A stretch of DNA of 55,331 nucleotides from an uncultured Saprospiraceae bacterium (GCA_905480605.1 CAJQRD010000079.1:1-55331); one strand, 5' to 3'; shown: positions 18,157 through 27,702, counted from the first letter of the stretch. Program-made: numbers and translations. Notes: generated from the sequence alone by a model not told the origin.

Positions 18157-18249
18157 ACCTTCTGTTTCCGTTTGCGCAATGATTACGTTGGCACAAAAGA
18201 TAAGGGTTAAAAGTAAAAACTATGGTATCAATAGACATTTAAACATCAT
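18157..18249 (-). pseudogene. Signal peptide of the channel gene, broken by an in-frame amber stop
   Basis: The channel frame continues upstream into MMFKCLLIP, then TAG at 18222-18220, then FLLLTLIFCANVIIAQ and TETEGVSPEKLL into the body of the protein. Removing the stop restores a textbook signal peptide starting at tandem ATGs (18249 and 18246) and ending in a plausible cleavage site. A single nonsense substitution, or a sequencing error, separates leader and protein. Confidence 0.7.
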
Positions 18250-18325
18250 AACATTATTTTTTTCACAACTGTTAATCTATTTCCAATGACATGAAAACGC
18301 ACGCATTGAATTTTCTAGCAATATC

Positions 18326-19149
18326 TTAATGCATAAGCTTATATTGCCTTAATGAATTTAATGGACTGAATCCGTTTGATTGCTCCCTGATTACTTCCTG
18401 GTTACTTCTGCTAACAGCACTTACAGTATAAGTACCAGGAGGTAAATTTTCTATATTTTTCGATAGGCTAGTATCGCCTGAAAATTTGTTTTTTCTAAAA
18501 TGGAACGCACAATTCTTCCTTCAAAATTAAAGATATCTATACTTAAATCAATATTGTTTAAGCTGTGAATTGTAATATTAATTTGATTGGAAACAGGATT
18601 AGGGCTTATCTTGATAATGTTTTTTACAATGAGGGTATTGTCTTGTATTGCGCTTCTCATTGAAGTATTATAACTTAGTCCAATGTTCTCTTCTGCTGTA
18701 ATAGCTTGTATTAAAACATTATGTGGATATTCATTACATCCCATATCTTTTTCTTCGATTATTGAAGGTCGATTTTGACCCATTAAATCAAATAAGACTT
18801 CAAATCCAATACCGTCCATGCCTTCAAATTGAGACAGCATTGAATAGCCAGGCAAGGCGGCATTAACCACAGTACTATTTTGGTCAACCCCAAAAAAACC
18901 TTTATTATTCTCTGTCAATTGTGGATCTATTATTGTCATCCCAATTTCTGGTAATGTTCTACCCATGTTCCCAAAAACGACATTGCTTATCCATGTTTAT
19001 GTTATCGTTTATTGCTGCACTATCTTGCGCATCATTAAATTCTTGTTGAGAATTAACAAGAAATACATCTGTATTCACAGTTGTTGAAAAAAGCAGTGTT
19101 GAAAAAATACTTGCATTTAGTGATTGATTTTTATTCTTCTTTTAGGCAT
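18326..19149 (-). pseudogene. Internally deleted PL6 polysaccharide lyase with T9SS C-terminal sorting tail
   Basis: The N-terminal leader (start at 19149, with a frameshift in an A-run near 19125) gives a signal-like segment and then NTDVFLVNSQQEFNDAQDSA, the usual opening of PL6 lyases. After a stop at about 18963 the frame resumes with the PL6 C-terminal block (GRTLPEIGMTIIDPQL, then GFEVLFDLMGQNRPSIIEEK and GCNEYPHNVLIQAI). The beta-helix catalytic part between them is missing. A T9SS type A tail follows (NIIKISPNPVSNQINIT) but shifts frame near 18480; the other frame supplies the expected ending (LSKNIENLPPGTYTVSAV). The 171-residue open piece 18451-18966 is only a remnant. This locus once encoded a secreted alginate-type lyase. 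Confidence 0.7.
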
Positions 19150-19211
19150 TGTTATAAATTGGTACATGTTCATTTTACTGTGGATTATTTTTTATTATCG
19201 GCCACCTTATG

Positions 19212-19946
19212 TTATCTTGAAAGTTGTTGGTTTAAATAATTAATCTCTTGAATTACTTTTTTGTTTAAGCCTTTTTCGTAAGAATCCATTTCTTTGATTT
19301 CCTCTAATAGTTCTTCAACTTTAACTTGAGCATGATGATCTCCTTTAGTATCTTGAAGAAAATATGAATACTCAAGTCTATTTTCATAATTGGAAAATTG
19401 AGTGTCCATATTGCTAAATATTTTATTGGCTTGTTCTATTTCACCTAAGTGATAGCTTGACCAGGCAAATGCTATTCTTTGGGGTGAGTTGAGGAATTCT
19501 TTTTTGTCTGTTATCAATTTACCATGTTCTAATACTTTTTCGAAATTTTCTTTTAAGTAGTATCCTTGAATCAGCTTCATGTTTAGATGAACATCATCTT
19601 TGTGCGTTCCAAAACTACATGATTCAAGTATTTCAAGAGCACGATCGTAGTTTCCGACATTAAGATGTTCATCTGCCAATTCCAGTTTATTCGTGAAGGT
19701 ATCTGAAAATGTTACTTTTTCTTCGAGTTTATCTATAGCGTTATTTTGAACAAATGATTCTTTAACTTGCTCAGGGATATGCTCTATATTTCTCTCATTG
19801 TAGAAGTAATCGTATAAATAGATTAGACTTCCAATTACTGGAATAAGGACTATAACCCAGAACCATATTTGATTTGATCTATTGGAGTATGCATGATACA
19901 AACAAAATACCTGTATCATGATTACTAAAGGATAGAGTCTTATCAT
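19212..19946 (-). CDS. Membrane-anchored tetratricopeptide-repeat protein
   Basis: A 244-residue protein. Two hydrophobic segments at the N-terminus (LYPLVIMIQVFCLYHAYSN and IWFWVIVLIPVIGSLIYLYDY) resemble the short PLDc_N-type membrane hairpin. The remainder is helical TPR sequence (LADEHLNVGNYDRALEILES, then LIQGYYLKENFEKVLEHGKL, then FAWSSYHLGEIEQANKIFSN). Likely a scaffold exposed to the cytoplasm. No enzymatic domain is present. It lies alone between a decayed lyase and a small membrane-protein gene. Confidence 0.7.
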   Translation of the reverse strand: MIRLYPLVIMIQVFCLYHAYSNRSNQIWFWVIVLIPVIGSLIYLYDYFYNERNIEHIPEQVKESFVQNNAIDKLEEKVTFSDTFTNKLELADEHLNVGNYDRALEILESCSFGTHKDDVHLNMKLIQGYYLKENFEKVLEHGKLITDKKEFLNSPQRIAFAWSSYHLGEIEQANKIFSNMDTQFSNYENRLEYSYFLQDTKGDHHAQVKVEELLEEIKEMDSYEKGLNKKVIQEINYLNQQLSR

Positions 19947-20182
19947 TGTTAAGTTTTATATGATTAAATACAGTTTTTCCAAGATTACACAAAAAGAAAT
20001 AAATTATGAATGAAATATTAATCTTATTTTCCAAAACATTGATTTAACTCTTATTCACGGGAGTAATATATATAGGTAACTTCTTTTTTATCAGTTGTAC
20101 TGCGAAAAGGAAGTTATCTCTTGCGATCAGACTATCTAATAAAAAATCATTGCTTTTTTACTGAGATGTTTGGTAATCAGAA

Positions 20183-20386
20183 TTATGTTGATGGCTTATC
20201 TTCTGCTTTTTTCAGTTTTAAATAGTTTCGGAAAAAGGAAAGAGATATAAATAACCAAGCTGCTCTATAGACCCAAATGTTTAGTGAAATCCCAAAAAAG
20301 TTCTTTGGCTCAGTTTCTCCTAAAAAACTAATAAAGACTGCTAGTGCTAGAATTCCAGCAATTAATTGTATGTTTTTGTTTCTCAT
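20183..20386 (-). CDS. Small hypothetical membrane protein
   Basis: A 67-residue protein with two hydrophobic segments (IQLIAGILALAVFISFL and WVYRAAWLFISLSFF) separated by a short polar loop, and a lysine-rich C-terminus. No family was recognised. It follows the acetyltransferase gene by about 50 nt on the same strand and may be in the same transcript. Confidence 0.5.
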   Translation of the reverse strand: MRNKNIQLIAGILALAVFISFLGETEPKNFFGISLNIWVYRAAWLFISLSFFRNYLKLKKAEDKPST

Positions 20387-20436
20387 TTCTTTAATTTAAG
20401 TTTATGTTGTTTTGTATTGGTAAAATTGACTTCGTG

Positions 20437-20976
20437 TTATGGTAGCCAATTACTCTTTTCAATAGTGTATCGTCTGTCTGTGCAATTGTCTTCTGAATTG
20501 AAAAAGTCAACTTCAGGCGTCATGAATTTATTTAATATTTTTAGCGATGCAATATTCTCAATGTTAACATCTGCGGTAACTTTATCTATTTCCAGCATGG
20601 AGAAACAATAATCAATGAGTCCTTTTGTGGTTTCTGTTCCGTAACCTTTTTTCCAATACTTTTGTCTAAGCCTATATGCTAATTTCCAGTCATTTTCATC
20701 ATTTGTTAAAAGTGCACAAAGTCCTATCATATTGGGGTTGTCTTTTTCGAAGATCCCATAAATGTTTTCTTGTCCTTTTATAGGTCTTCCATTTAAGCCC
20801 AAGTTAAAATAAAACTTTTCTAAAATTTTCTCATCATCTAATTTTGGTTGAGGAATTGCATCAATGATTTCTGAGTCTGAAAGCAATTCTATGAAATATT
20901 CTTTATCTTTATGTGTGAAAGAGTTTACTGTTAGCCGGTCAGTTTCAAATATTTTCACGCTTCTTTTTACTTCCAT
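20437..20976 (-). CDS. GNAT-family N-acetyltransferase (RimJ/RimL-like)
   Basis: A 179-residue acetyltransferase of the RimJ/RimL/Acetyltransf_3 type. It starts with the strand FETDRLTVNSFTHKDKEYF, has the acetyl-CoA binding region LAYRLRQKYWKKGYGTETTK (the R/Q-x-x-G-x-G/A signature as KKGYGT), and then LEIDKVTADVNIENIASLKI. It may acetylate a protein N-terminus or a small molecule; the substrate is unknown. It begins 12 nt after the TPR lipoprotein gene and is probably co-transcribed. Confidence 0.85.
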   Translation of the reverse strand: MEVKRSVKIFETDRLTVNSFTHKDKEYFIELLSDSEIIDAIPQPKLDDEKILEKFYFNLGLNGRPIKGQENIYGIFEKDNPNMIGLCALLTNDENDWKLAYRLRQKYWKKGYGTETTKGLIDYCFSMLEIDKVTADVNIENIASLKILNKFMTPEVDFFNSEDNCTDRRYTIEKSNWLP

Positions 20977-20988
20977 ATAAAACTGGTG

Positions 20989-22677
20989 TTATATGCTATT
21001 TAAATACCTTCTCGCTTCTAGGGTTTCTGGTCTATCACTTTCAATTGATGCTGTAATTTTTAATAAATTCTTAAAGTGCTTTTTGGCTTCTTTTTTATTG
21101 CCGATATTTTTTGCTGCTAGAGCAGCACCATAAACACCATTAAACCTATTTGGATGTGCTTTTAGGTTTTTTTCATAAACCTTCAATGCCTCTTCTGATT
21201 TATTCATCTTTAATAACATATCGCCCAGCAGTTCATCTGCAGGAATAACATCTCCAGGAGTTACTGGATGTTTGCTTGTTCTGCTTTCCAAGAGAGCGGC
21301 TTCCTTCATGAGTGCTAAACCTTCTTTTTGATTTCCTTTGCTAAAGCTCAACCAAGCTTCTGCAGATTTAACTTGAATCATAATTTGATTAATTTGATTC
21401 GACGTGGTAGGATCATTGTTATTTGCGAGAATCTTTTTTAAATGTTTCAAAATTCCTATTTCTTTTTCTGCTTTAATATAGTCCTGAGTGTGTGCTGCTC
21501 CCAATGCTCTTCCAAAATGAAGAATGGCTTTTTGCCAAGGAAAGTCTTCCCAATTTATAGAGGTTTCTTGAATATCAAGATTTGCTGCAGCCTTCCAGTT
21601 TTTATTTTCAAGTGCTATTCTTGTTGGAATAGAAGCTAATGGATATGTTGCTGCAGTTATATTCATTGGGTAAAAATCATGAATGTTTTTCAGTGTTTGA
21701 TATTGCTCAATTGCATGTAGGTTATCACCCATTTGTAAATAAGCATAGACCATATAGTCCATAGCATGAACTTCCTCAAAATAATGACCATTTATACCTG
21801 CTTCTTCCACAAAGCACTTAACTGCAGATATTGATTTAAGATTAGATTGAATTGATTCTTCCCATAATCCAAGTCTTGTAAAAATATGAGAGGGCATATG
21901 TTGGGCATGAGAAGAACCAGGGGCTATCTCCGCATATCTTCTTGCAACGTCAAGTCCATTTACAGCCAAGACAGGGTTGTCATAATTATGAATTATATAA
22001 TGAGCAATTCCAGGATGATTTGGTTGTTCTTTAAATAATTTTTCAAGAATTAGTCCTGCCTTTCTTTCATTATGATACTTTTTTCCAACCCTATCTCTTG
22101 TTGAATAAAGAGCTAGCGAATATAAAATGGCAGCTTCAGTATCTTCTGGATACTTAGAATGCAATTCTTCCACTTTTAATTCATACTTCTTTGCTCTGGT
22201 GTTATGATCAAGATCTTTCCAATTATTGTAAAATGAATTTATAGCAGCTAAATAGTCACTTTCTTTTGAGGTTTGATTAACGGACTCAGCCACCTTAAGA
22301 ACTTGTGAAACCTTGGATAATTCATCTTCACTAGGTGGGAACCATGCGGCATGATAAATGCTCATTGCCACACCCCAGTATGCCATGGCACATTCAGGAT
22401 CTATATCAATAATTTTCACAAAGGCTTTTTCTGCTTCTGTATATTGAAATGAGTGCAACAATGACAATGCAAGATCAAATGTTTCTCTTACAGATATATC
22501 ACAAGAAAGCGAAAAATTAACATCTCCAAATTTTTTCCCGCTGCATAAAATTATGTCTCCTCTTAAAAGTTCGATGTTCTTTAGTTCTTCCTTTAATTGA
22601 GATTCTTTGTCCTGACATCCAAATGAACATTGTATAATTAAATATAAAAAGAAGATAGATTTAATAAGATTTTTCAT
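20989..22677 (-). CDS. TPR-repeat lipoprotein
   Basis: A 562-residue protein with a signal peptide whose cleavage region ends in SFGCQD, suggesting a lipoprotein with Cys21 as the lipidated residue. The rest is TPR-like helices, including the block YWGVAMSIYHAAWFPPSEDE and SSHAQHMPSHIFTRLGLWEE, which characterise a widespread uncharacterised family, and ending with KAHPNRFNGVYGAALAAKNI. Probably a periplasm-facing or surface scaffold. No enzyme motif is seen; the conserved histidines in the family block hint at metal binding, which is inference. Confidence 0.75.
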   Translation of the reverse strand: MKNLIKSIFFLYLIIQCSFGCQDKESQLKEELKNIELLRGDIILCSGKKFGDVNFSLSCDISVRETFDLALSLLHSFQYTEAEKAFVKIIDIDPECAMAYWGVAMSIYHAAWFPPSEDELSKVSQVLKVAESVNQTSKESDYLAAINSFYNNWKDLDHNTRAKKYELKVEELHSKYPEDTEAAILYSLALYSTRDRVGKKYHNERKAGLILEKLFKEQPNHPGIAHYIIHNYDNPVLAVNGLDVARRYAEIAPGSSHAQHMPSHIFTRLGLWEESIQSNLKSISAVKCFVEEAGINGHYFEEVHAMDYMVYAYLQMGDNLHAIEQYQTLKNIHDFYPMNITAATYPLASIPTRIALENKNWKAAANLDIQETSINWEDFPWQKAILHFGRALGAAHTQDYIKAEKEIGILKHLKKILANNNDPTTSNQINQIMIQVKSAEAWLSFSKGNQKEGLALMKEAALLESRTSKHPVTPGDVIPADELLGDMLLKMNKSEEALKVYEKNLKAHPNRFNGVYGAALAAKNIGNKKEAKKHFKNLLKITASIESDRPETLEARRYLNSI

Positions 22678-22864
22678 TTTTGACTTTTTTGTTTTTACGG
22701 GTATAAATAGACTGACAAATATTTTTGTGTTCGTAATATAACTTCTTTTATTTCCATAGAAGATATATAATCTATTTATTTGGTTTGTGACTACTGTAGC
22801 GGATGTGAAGAGTAGGGTGTAAATATTGAGTTTCTTTCAATGTTAATGCAAGAATGATTTGTGT

Positions 22865-23383
22865 TTAAACTACAACCAAGACTTGCGGGTTGTTACTATT
22901 GAATTTTCTAAATTCTAATTTAAGTTTTTCTGAAAAGTTATTTTGTTCAATACATATCATTTTCAGATTGGGTAAACTGTTTATACAATTAAGAATTTCA
23001 ATTCCACCTAGATCATTAATGCCACAATTGACTAAACCGATTTCGCAAATAGATTTAGGTAAATTACTTGCCAATGCAATCGCTCCAGAGTCGCCCAATA
23101 AAACGTTGTAGCTAAAACTTATCGATTTGACATTATGACTAGGTAGTCCTCTTTCTTGCTTAAAACAGCTTAAAATGGACACTATGCTTGATGTGTTAAG
23201 TTCTAGGTCTCTAAGGTTTATTGTCTTGCCATAGGATGCATTGCTTTCTAAATATTGAGACTTCTCAATACATTTTTTACTGCCAATTTTTCGTAGAATT
23301 GAAGCTATTTCACTTAAAGTATTTTTATCGTTGGTCACTTTAATTATTTTCTGTCTTTTGTTAGTGTTTTCATCAACCTTCAA
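22865..23383 (-). CDS. Short leucine-rich-repeat-like protein
   Basis: A 172-residue protein whose second half reads as irregular RNI-type leucine-rich repeats: VKSISFSYNVLLGDSGAIAL, SICEIGLVNCGINDLGGIEI and LPNLKMICIEQNNFSEKLKL. The N-terminal third is charged and non-repetitive. No signal peptide is present, so it is probably cytoplasmic. It is short for an LRR protein and may be a fragment of a larger one. Function is unknown. Confidence 0.5.
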   Translation of the reverse strand: MKVDENTNKRQKIIKVTNDKNTLSEIASILRKIGSKKCIEKSQYLESNASYGKTINLRDLELNTSSIVSILSCFKQERGLPSHNVKSISFSYNVLLGDSGAIALASNLPKSICEIGLVNCGINDLGGIEILNCINSLPNLKMICIEQNNFSEKLKLEFRKFNSNNPQVLVVV

Positions 23384-23533
23384 TATCGAGTAAGCATGTC
23401 ATTAAATTCATATCTAAAGTACAATGTATTAATTATCTTTTTTACTAGCGCTAAAGCTCCAGTAAGTAAACCTTTAGTAGAGATAGCAAATTTGTAGCAA
23501 TCATTTGCTGTGCCCCTTTAACTTTATAAATAT

Positions 23534-23793
23534 TTATTTATAACCAACGGTAGAATCAGTATAATTGATAACTAGGTTTTCTGAACAAGAATCATCTAAG
23601 TGAATTGTATGATGGATTTCTAAAAATAAATGCTCGGCTTCTTCTTAAGCATACGTTCTTTCAAAAATAACAAATGAACTAGGGTATTCCTGCCATCTTA
23701 AGTTAATTTAAAAATTTCCACCAAGCTATATTTACTAACAGTAATTTTTTCGTAGTGTATATCAAATAACGCCCAGTGCGGAATATTAGGCAT
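23534..23793 (-). pseudogene. Decayed small gene, unknown family
   Basis: The minus strand reads MPNIPHWALFDIHYEKITVS and goes on to VEIFKL, then needs a frameshift near 23700 to continue RWQEYPSSFVIFERTYA, a stop, and EEAEHLFLEIHHTIHLDDSC to a TAA at 23534. The amino-acid texture is protein-like in all three pieces, which argues for a broken gene of about 87 residues. The family is not recognised. Confidence 0.35.
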
Positions 23794-24105
23794 TTGCTTT
23801 TATTTCATATTAGTGGGTTTGTCCATAGGAAGTGTTCGGAGTTAACAAGAATAAAAAAATAGAGACAATTTCTTTATGTTAATTGTTGTAGGTTGTTAGC
23901 AGTACAATTCATCCTTGCATATGTTTTGTTAATGCAATGATTTATGTATAGTAGCGTTGATAAGCTTTTTTATTTTCACAAATCTGTTTATAATATACAT
24001 TGTTATATGTTGAGTTTTTACGTATTTTAGGAAACCCGTTCTTAGGATTATTTTGATTACAGGTATAAAAAAAGCCTTACTGTTTGTAAACAATAGGACT
24101 TTCTT
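23794..24105. other. Intergenic stretch, nothing recognised
   Basis: About 310 bp of AT-rich DNA between the decayed small gene and the M48-like gene. No open frame, hairpin terminator or repeat was identified. Confidence 0.4.
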
Positions 24106-24969
24106 TTATGGGTGTCTTAAGTGTGCATTAAAATCTATTCCCTGGGGTGTACTTTTATTAACAAGCACTTTATTGTATTCTCCTGATTCTACCCAATTGA
24201 TGATTTCCTGTGCTCTGGCAATGGCCCACAGATTATTGCCATAAAGAAATCGCAAAAACTTGTCAAAGGTTTTTTCTTTAAATCCTTCGAAGGCGCGGGC
24301 TTGATTGTCAAGTTCTTCAACATCAAATGTTGCCCAGTATTTTTCTGGGAGGCCTGCCAGTTTTGTGAACATTTGCTTGGTGACATAAATGTCCTGACAG
24401 ACTAAAAGACCACCTCGATCTGCAGTGTATTCGGCCATTTGTGCCCAGTGAAAAAGAGCATACTTTAGACCAGAAGATAATACACCGCTCAATCCGAGAG
24501 TAATGCCAGAAACTGCATCCATTAACTCTGGAAATAAAAAACCAATTTCCTGATACAAAATATGATGACACTTAATTTGCGCTACTTCTCTGCCAATCAT
24601 AAAAAGCAATTCCTGTTTTGATAATTTGTCCAGGCATTCTGTCGATAAGGCTATCATCGGTCGGTCCACTCCAAGAGTTGTTGCAGTAAATTGTTCTGAT
24701 CGATGGACATACAATTCGGGGACATCATTCACTCCAAGGATGTCACAGGCTGTTTCAGTAAGACTATATAAATCAGGAAAAGATTTTGGAGATAACTTTA
24801 GACTGCTACCTGTATACTGGAGTTTAATAATATTTTCTACACCCATATCATAAAACTTCTTCACAACCCTCTCAAGTCCTTTAGTATTTTTTAATGTCAA
24901 CAAAGACTTTTCCTCTTTGGGATGTTGAAAATCGGACGCTGTAATATTGTATAATTTATGGGAATTCAT
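24106..24969 (-). CDS. M48-like protein lacking the HExxH zinc motif (probable pseudoenzyme)
   Basis: A 287-residue protein with the layout of M48 metallopeptidases: VPELYVHRSEQFTATTLGVD and MIALSTECLDKLSKQELLFM lead into the helix that should hold HExxH. Here that helix reads GREVAQIKCHH, so both zinc histidines are replaced (Arg127 and Gln131) while Glu128 and the flanking sequence remain. The downstream conserved block is still recognisable (MAEYTADRGGLL, Glu180 and Asp184). Only weak hydrophobic stretches exist, so it may be soluble or peripheral. Loss of both ligands makes peptidase activity very unlikely; a binding or regulatory role is inferred. The frame is intact, so the loss is not simple gene decay. 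Confidence 0.75.
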   Translation of the reverse strand: MNSHKLYNITASDFQHPKEEKSLLTLKNTKGLERVVKKFYDMGVENIIKLQYTGSSLKLSPKSFPDLYSLTETACDILGVNDVPELYVHRSEQFTATTLGVDRPMIALSTECLDKLSKQELLFMIGREVAQIKCHHILYQEIGFLFPELMDAVSGITLGLSGVLSSGLKYALFHWAQMAEYTADRGGLLVCQDIYVTKQMFTKLAGLPEKYWATFDVEELDNQARAFEGFKEKTFDKFLRFLYGNNLWAIARAQEIINWVESGEYNKVLVNKSTPQGIDFNAHLRHP

Positions 24970-25152
24970 CTCTTCACTTATTAATATGCTAGTAATATAT
25001 GATTTTTGTAGCCTCGGTGTCTTTTTAATTCTATGAATATGCTTATTGAATCGGCTGAAATATAACTTCTATAGTTTCTTTTTTTAATTGTACTATTATG
25101 GTATAATTGGGATTACAACTCATTTAAATATAAATTTCAAAATAGCTTTGAT

Positions 25153-26289
25153 ATGTCTTTTGCAGAATTCAATCTTCATCCTTCGATACTTGCTAATGTT
25201 ACTTCTTTGGGGTTTGAGATCCCTACACCTATTCAAGTTCAAGCTATACCTGTAGTTGTTGAAGGACAGGATCTGCTAGGAATCGCTAAAACAGGATCAG
25301 GTAAAACAGCATGCTTTGTATTGCCAATATTGGACCAAATACTTAAAAATACTGGAGGTGAACGAAGTAGGCAACCTAAGGTTTTAGTGCTAGTTCCAAC
25401 GCGAGAACTGGCAATTCAAGTTGTAGAAGTATTCAAAGAATTATCGCGAAATCTTCCCGAACCTGTCAAGTCTATGGCCGTTTATGGTGGGGTTTCTATT
25501 AATCCACAAATGAAATCTATTTATGGTGTGGATATATTAATCGCTACTCCTGGTCGATTGTTAGACCTCCAAAGATCTAATGCTGTTGACCTCACAAAGG
25601 TGAAAAGATTAGTACTTGATGAAGCTGATAAGATGTTAAACCTGGGTTTCAAAAAAGAAATGCAAGAGATATTCGAACTCTTACCTAAGAAAAGGCAAAA
25701 CTTGTTGTTTTCTGCAACATTAAGCGATCAATTAACGGAAATAAATAGGGTATTGCTTTCAGATCCAGTAGTAATTGAGATAGAGGACAAAGTCGATGAA
25801 GTAGAGTTGATAAACTTATCTGGATACTTTGTAAGTGATGAACGTAAAGGTCCTTTGTTAAGACACTTGATTAACAAGCAGGATATGAAGCAAGTTTTGG
25901 TATTTACATCATCTGGGATCAAGGCAGATAAAGTAGCTGGTAAACTTAGTAAAAATGGAATTAATGCTATTTCGATTCATGGGAGGAAAAGTCAATCTGC
26001 AAGGTCAGGAGCATTAGAAAAATTCAAGTCAGGAAAGTTGCAAGTATTGGTTGCCACGGATTTGATTTCTAGAGGAATCGATATCAATGAGCTTCCTTAT
26101 GTTATAAATTATGAATTGCCGCGATCACCTAAAGATTTTGTGCATAGGGTAGGGCGGACTGGTAGAGCTAAGTCTGAAGGCTTAGCAATTACGTTTGTTA
26201 CTAGAGAAGAGACACATCACTTTAAAGTTATTCTCAAGAAAATGAAGCGCTACATTGATATGATAGACAGTGAAACCTTAGAATTTTAA
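25153..26289 (+). CDS. DEAD-box ATP-dependent RNA helicase
   Basis: A 378-residue RhlE-like helicase with all core motifs: the Q motif (FEIPTPIQVQAIP), motif I AKTGSGKT, motif Ia VPTRELAIQ, motif II DEAD, motif III SAT, and in the second RecA domain VFTSSG, ATDLISRGIDI and HRVGRTGRA. It ends soon after the core with almost no C-terminal tail. It unwinds RNA duplexes in ribosome assembly or RNA turnover. It is convergent with the APC permease gene 14 nt away. Confidence 0.93.
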   Translation: MSFAEFNLHPSILANVTSLGFEIPTPIQVQAIPVVVEGQDLLGIAKTGSGKTACFVLPILDQILKNTGGERSRQPKVLVLVPTRELAIQVVEVFKELSRNLPEPVKSMAVYGGVSINPQMKSIYGVDILIATPGRLLDLQRSNAVDLTKVKRLVLDEADKMLNLGFKKEMQEIFELLPKKRQNLLFSATLSDQLTEINRVLLSDPVVIEIEDKVDEVELINLSGYFVSDERKGPLLRHLINKQDMKQVLVFTSSGIKADKVAGKLSKNGINAISIHGRKSQSARSGALEKFKSGKLQVLVATDLISRGIDINELPYVINYELPRSPKDFVHRVGRTGRAKSEGLAITFVTREETHHFKVILKKMKRYIDMIDSETLEF

Positions 26290-26303
26290 GTATAATATTT
26301 ATT

Positions 26304-27620
26304 TTAAAGGCTAACGCTTTTATTCTTTATCCGTTTCATGATAAAATAAATTAAACAGATTACACTGATAAATATTACAGTTGATATCACTTCCCACTTA
26401 GTTAAACTAGTCAATAACCAAACAATAGATGTAATGGCAATAAGTGGAATAATTAGTCCACCTGGTACTTTAAATATTTTTTTAGATTCATCCTGTTTCT
26501 CTCTTCTTAATTTGATTGTAGCTAATATAACCAACAAGTAGATAAGAAGTATAGCGGCACTTGCCAGTATGGCCAATTGCTTAAATCCACCAGAAATAGA
26601 AAAAAGAAATATCAATGTTGCAAAACAGATTATAGACCAATATGGAGTACCAAATTTTGGATGAATCTTACTAAGAAATTTTGGAAATAGACCGTCGTTG
26701 GCTCCAGCATATAAAACGCGAGGCGTATTTAAAACATCAGAACTTACAGTACCAAAGCAGGAAATTGCAGCGGCAATCAAAAGTATAGTGCCTCCAAATG
26801 AACCAATAATTTTTTCTGCGACTGCTGCCAAAGGTGCATCTTTGACCGCATCCATTTGCAGGCCTAATACACCCAGAGTTATTGTTTGCAAAAGTAAATA
26901 CAAAATAATCACAAAAGAGCCTCCAAGCAAGATTCCCAGAGGTATAGTACGTTTCGGGTTTTTTATTTCACCACTTGCACCAAGTGCTGTTTCGAAACCC
27001 GCGAATGCAAAAAACAATACTAGTGTTGTATTGCCAAAAGTATTCAGTGATGGAAGATGTTCCCAGTGTAGATTAGTTGAATCGATAAGGCTTATACCTA
27101 AGACAACAATGCCAAACAATGGTAATAATTTTATAATGGTGATCCACTTAATAAATGAAACACCTTGCTTCGTGCCTCGAATATTTGTTATAACCATAAC
27201 ACTGAGAAGTGTAAAAGACAATAAGCCTCGTATCCAAGGATTTAAGAAAACAGGAAAAATCACAGATAGGGAGTCGGATATAATATTGATTAATGCAGCG
27301 CTTCCTAAAATACTCCAACCAAAGACAGACAGCCAGTTCACAATAAAACCTGGGAATTTTCCAAATGCAGCTGTAACATAAGCATAGCTGCCACCCGTAT
27401 TTGTAATACGCGTTCCAATTTCTGCATAACATAGCATTATTGTAGCCATCATGATACCGCAAAATATATATGCGAATACACTGAAAGCACCAAGTTCGAC
27501 ACCCACAATTGCGGGCAATGCAAAAATACCTGCACCTACTGTGATGTTAATAATATTAAGGGACAAGCCAGTTACACCTACTACTCGTTTTAATTCTTTG
27601 TCATTATTGGTTAGAGCCAT
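26304..27620 (-). CDS. APC-family amino acid/amine permease
   Basis: A 438-residue protein with about twelve transmembrane helices. The first helix carries the APC signature VGVTGLSLNIINITVGAGIF followed by ALPAIVG; later ANDGLFPKFLSKIHPKFGTP is the usual loop before helix 9. It is a cytoplasmic-membrane proton symporter or antiporter, most likely for an amino acid or amine. It lies 82 nt behind the adenine deaminase gene on the same strand, and a shared transcript would hint at a substrate linked to nitrogen or purine use, but the sequence does not specify the substrate. Confidence 0.88.
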   Translation of the reverse strand: MALTNNDKELKRVVGVTGLSLNIINITVGAGIFALPAIVGVELGAFSVFAYIFCGIMMATIMLCYAEIGTRITNTGGSYAYVTAAFGKFPGFIVNWLSVFGWSILGSAALINIISDSLSVIFPVFLNPWIRGLLSFTLLSVMVITNIRGTKQGVSFIKWITIIKLLPLFGIVVLGISLIDSTNLHWEHLPSLNTFGNTTLVLFFAFAGFETALGASGEIKNPKRTIPLGILLGGSFVIILYLLLQTITLGVLGLQMDAVKDAPLAAVAEKIIGSFGGTILLIAAAISCFGTVSSDVLNTPRVLYAGANDGLFPKFLSKIHPKFGTPYWSIICFATLIFLFSISGGFKQLAILASAAILLIYLLVILATIKLRREKQDESKKIFKVPGGLIIPLIAITSIVWLLTSLTKWEVISTVIFISVICLIYFIMKRIKNKSVSL

Positions 27621-27660
27621 GAATTTTGAGATTAATTCTTTTGGTGAAAGATGAATACGT

Positions 27661-27699
27661 TAAAAAAAAATAGATGATACTTTTCTCTCTTATGAGAGA
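27661..27699 (-). terminator. Weak terminator-like hairpin after adenine deaminase gene
   Basis: On the minus strand TCTCTCATAAGAGAGA forms a 6-bp stem with a 4-nt loop just past the deaminase stop, and a run of nine T residues follows about 14 nt later. The distance between hairpin and T-run makes strong termination doubtful, so read-through into the permease gene remains likely. Confidence 0.3.
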
Positions 27700-27702
27700 T
27701 AA

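Noticed and set aside
25143-25150. TAGCTTTG promoter-like box before the DEAD-box helicase
   Set aside because: It ends only 2 nt before the start codon, which would put the transcription start inside the coding sequence; likely chance.
26698-27381. Long plus-strand open frame (227 codons) opposite the APC permease
   Set aside because: Antisense shadow of a well-supported transporter gene; composition has no family resemblance.
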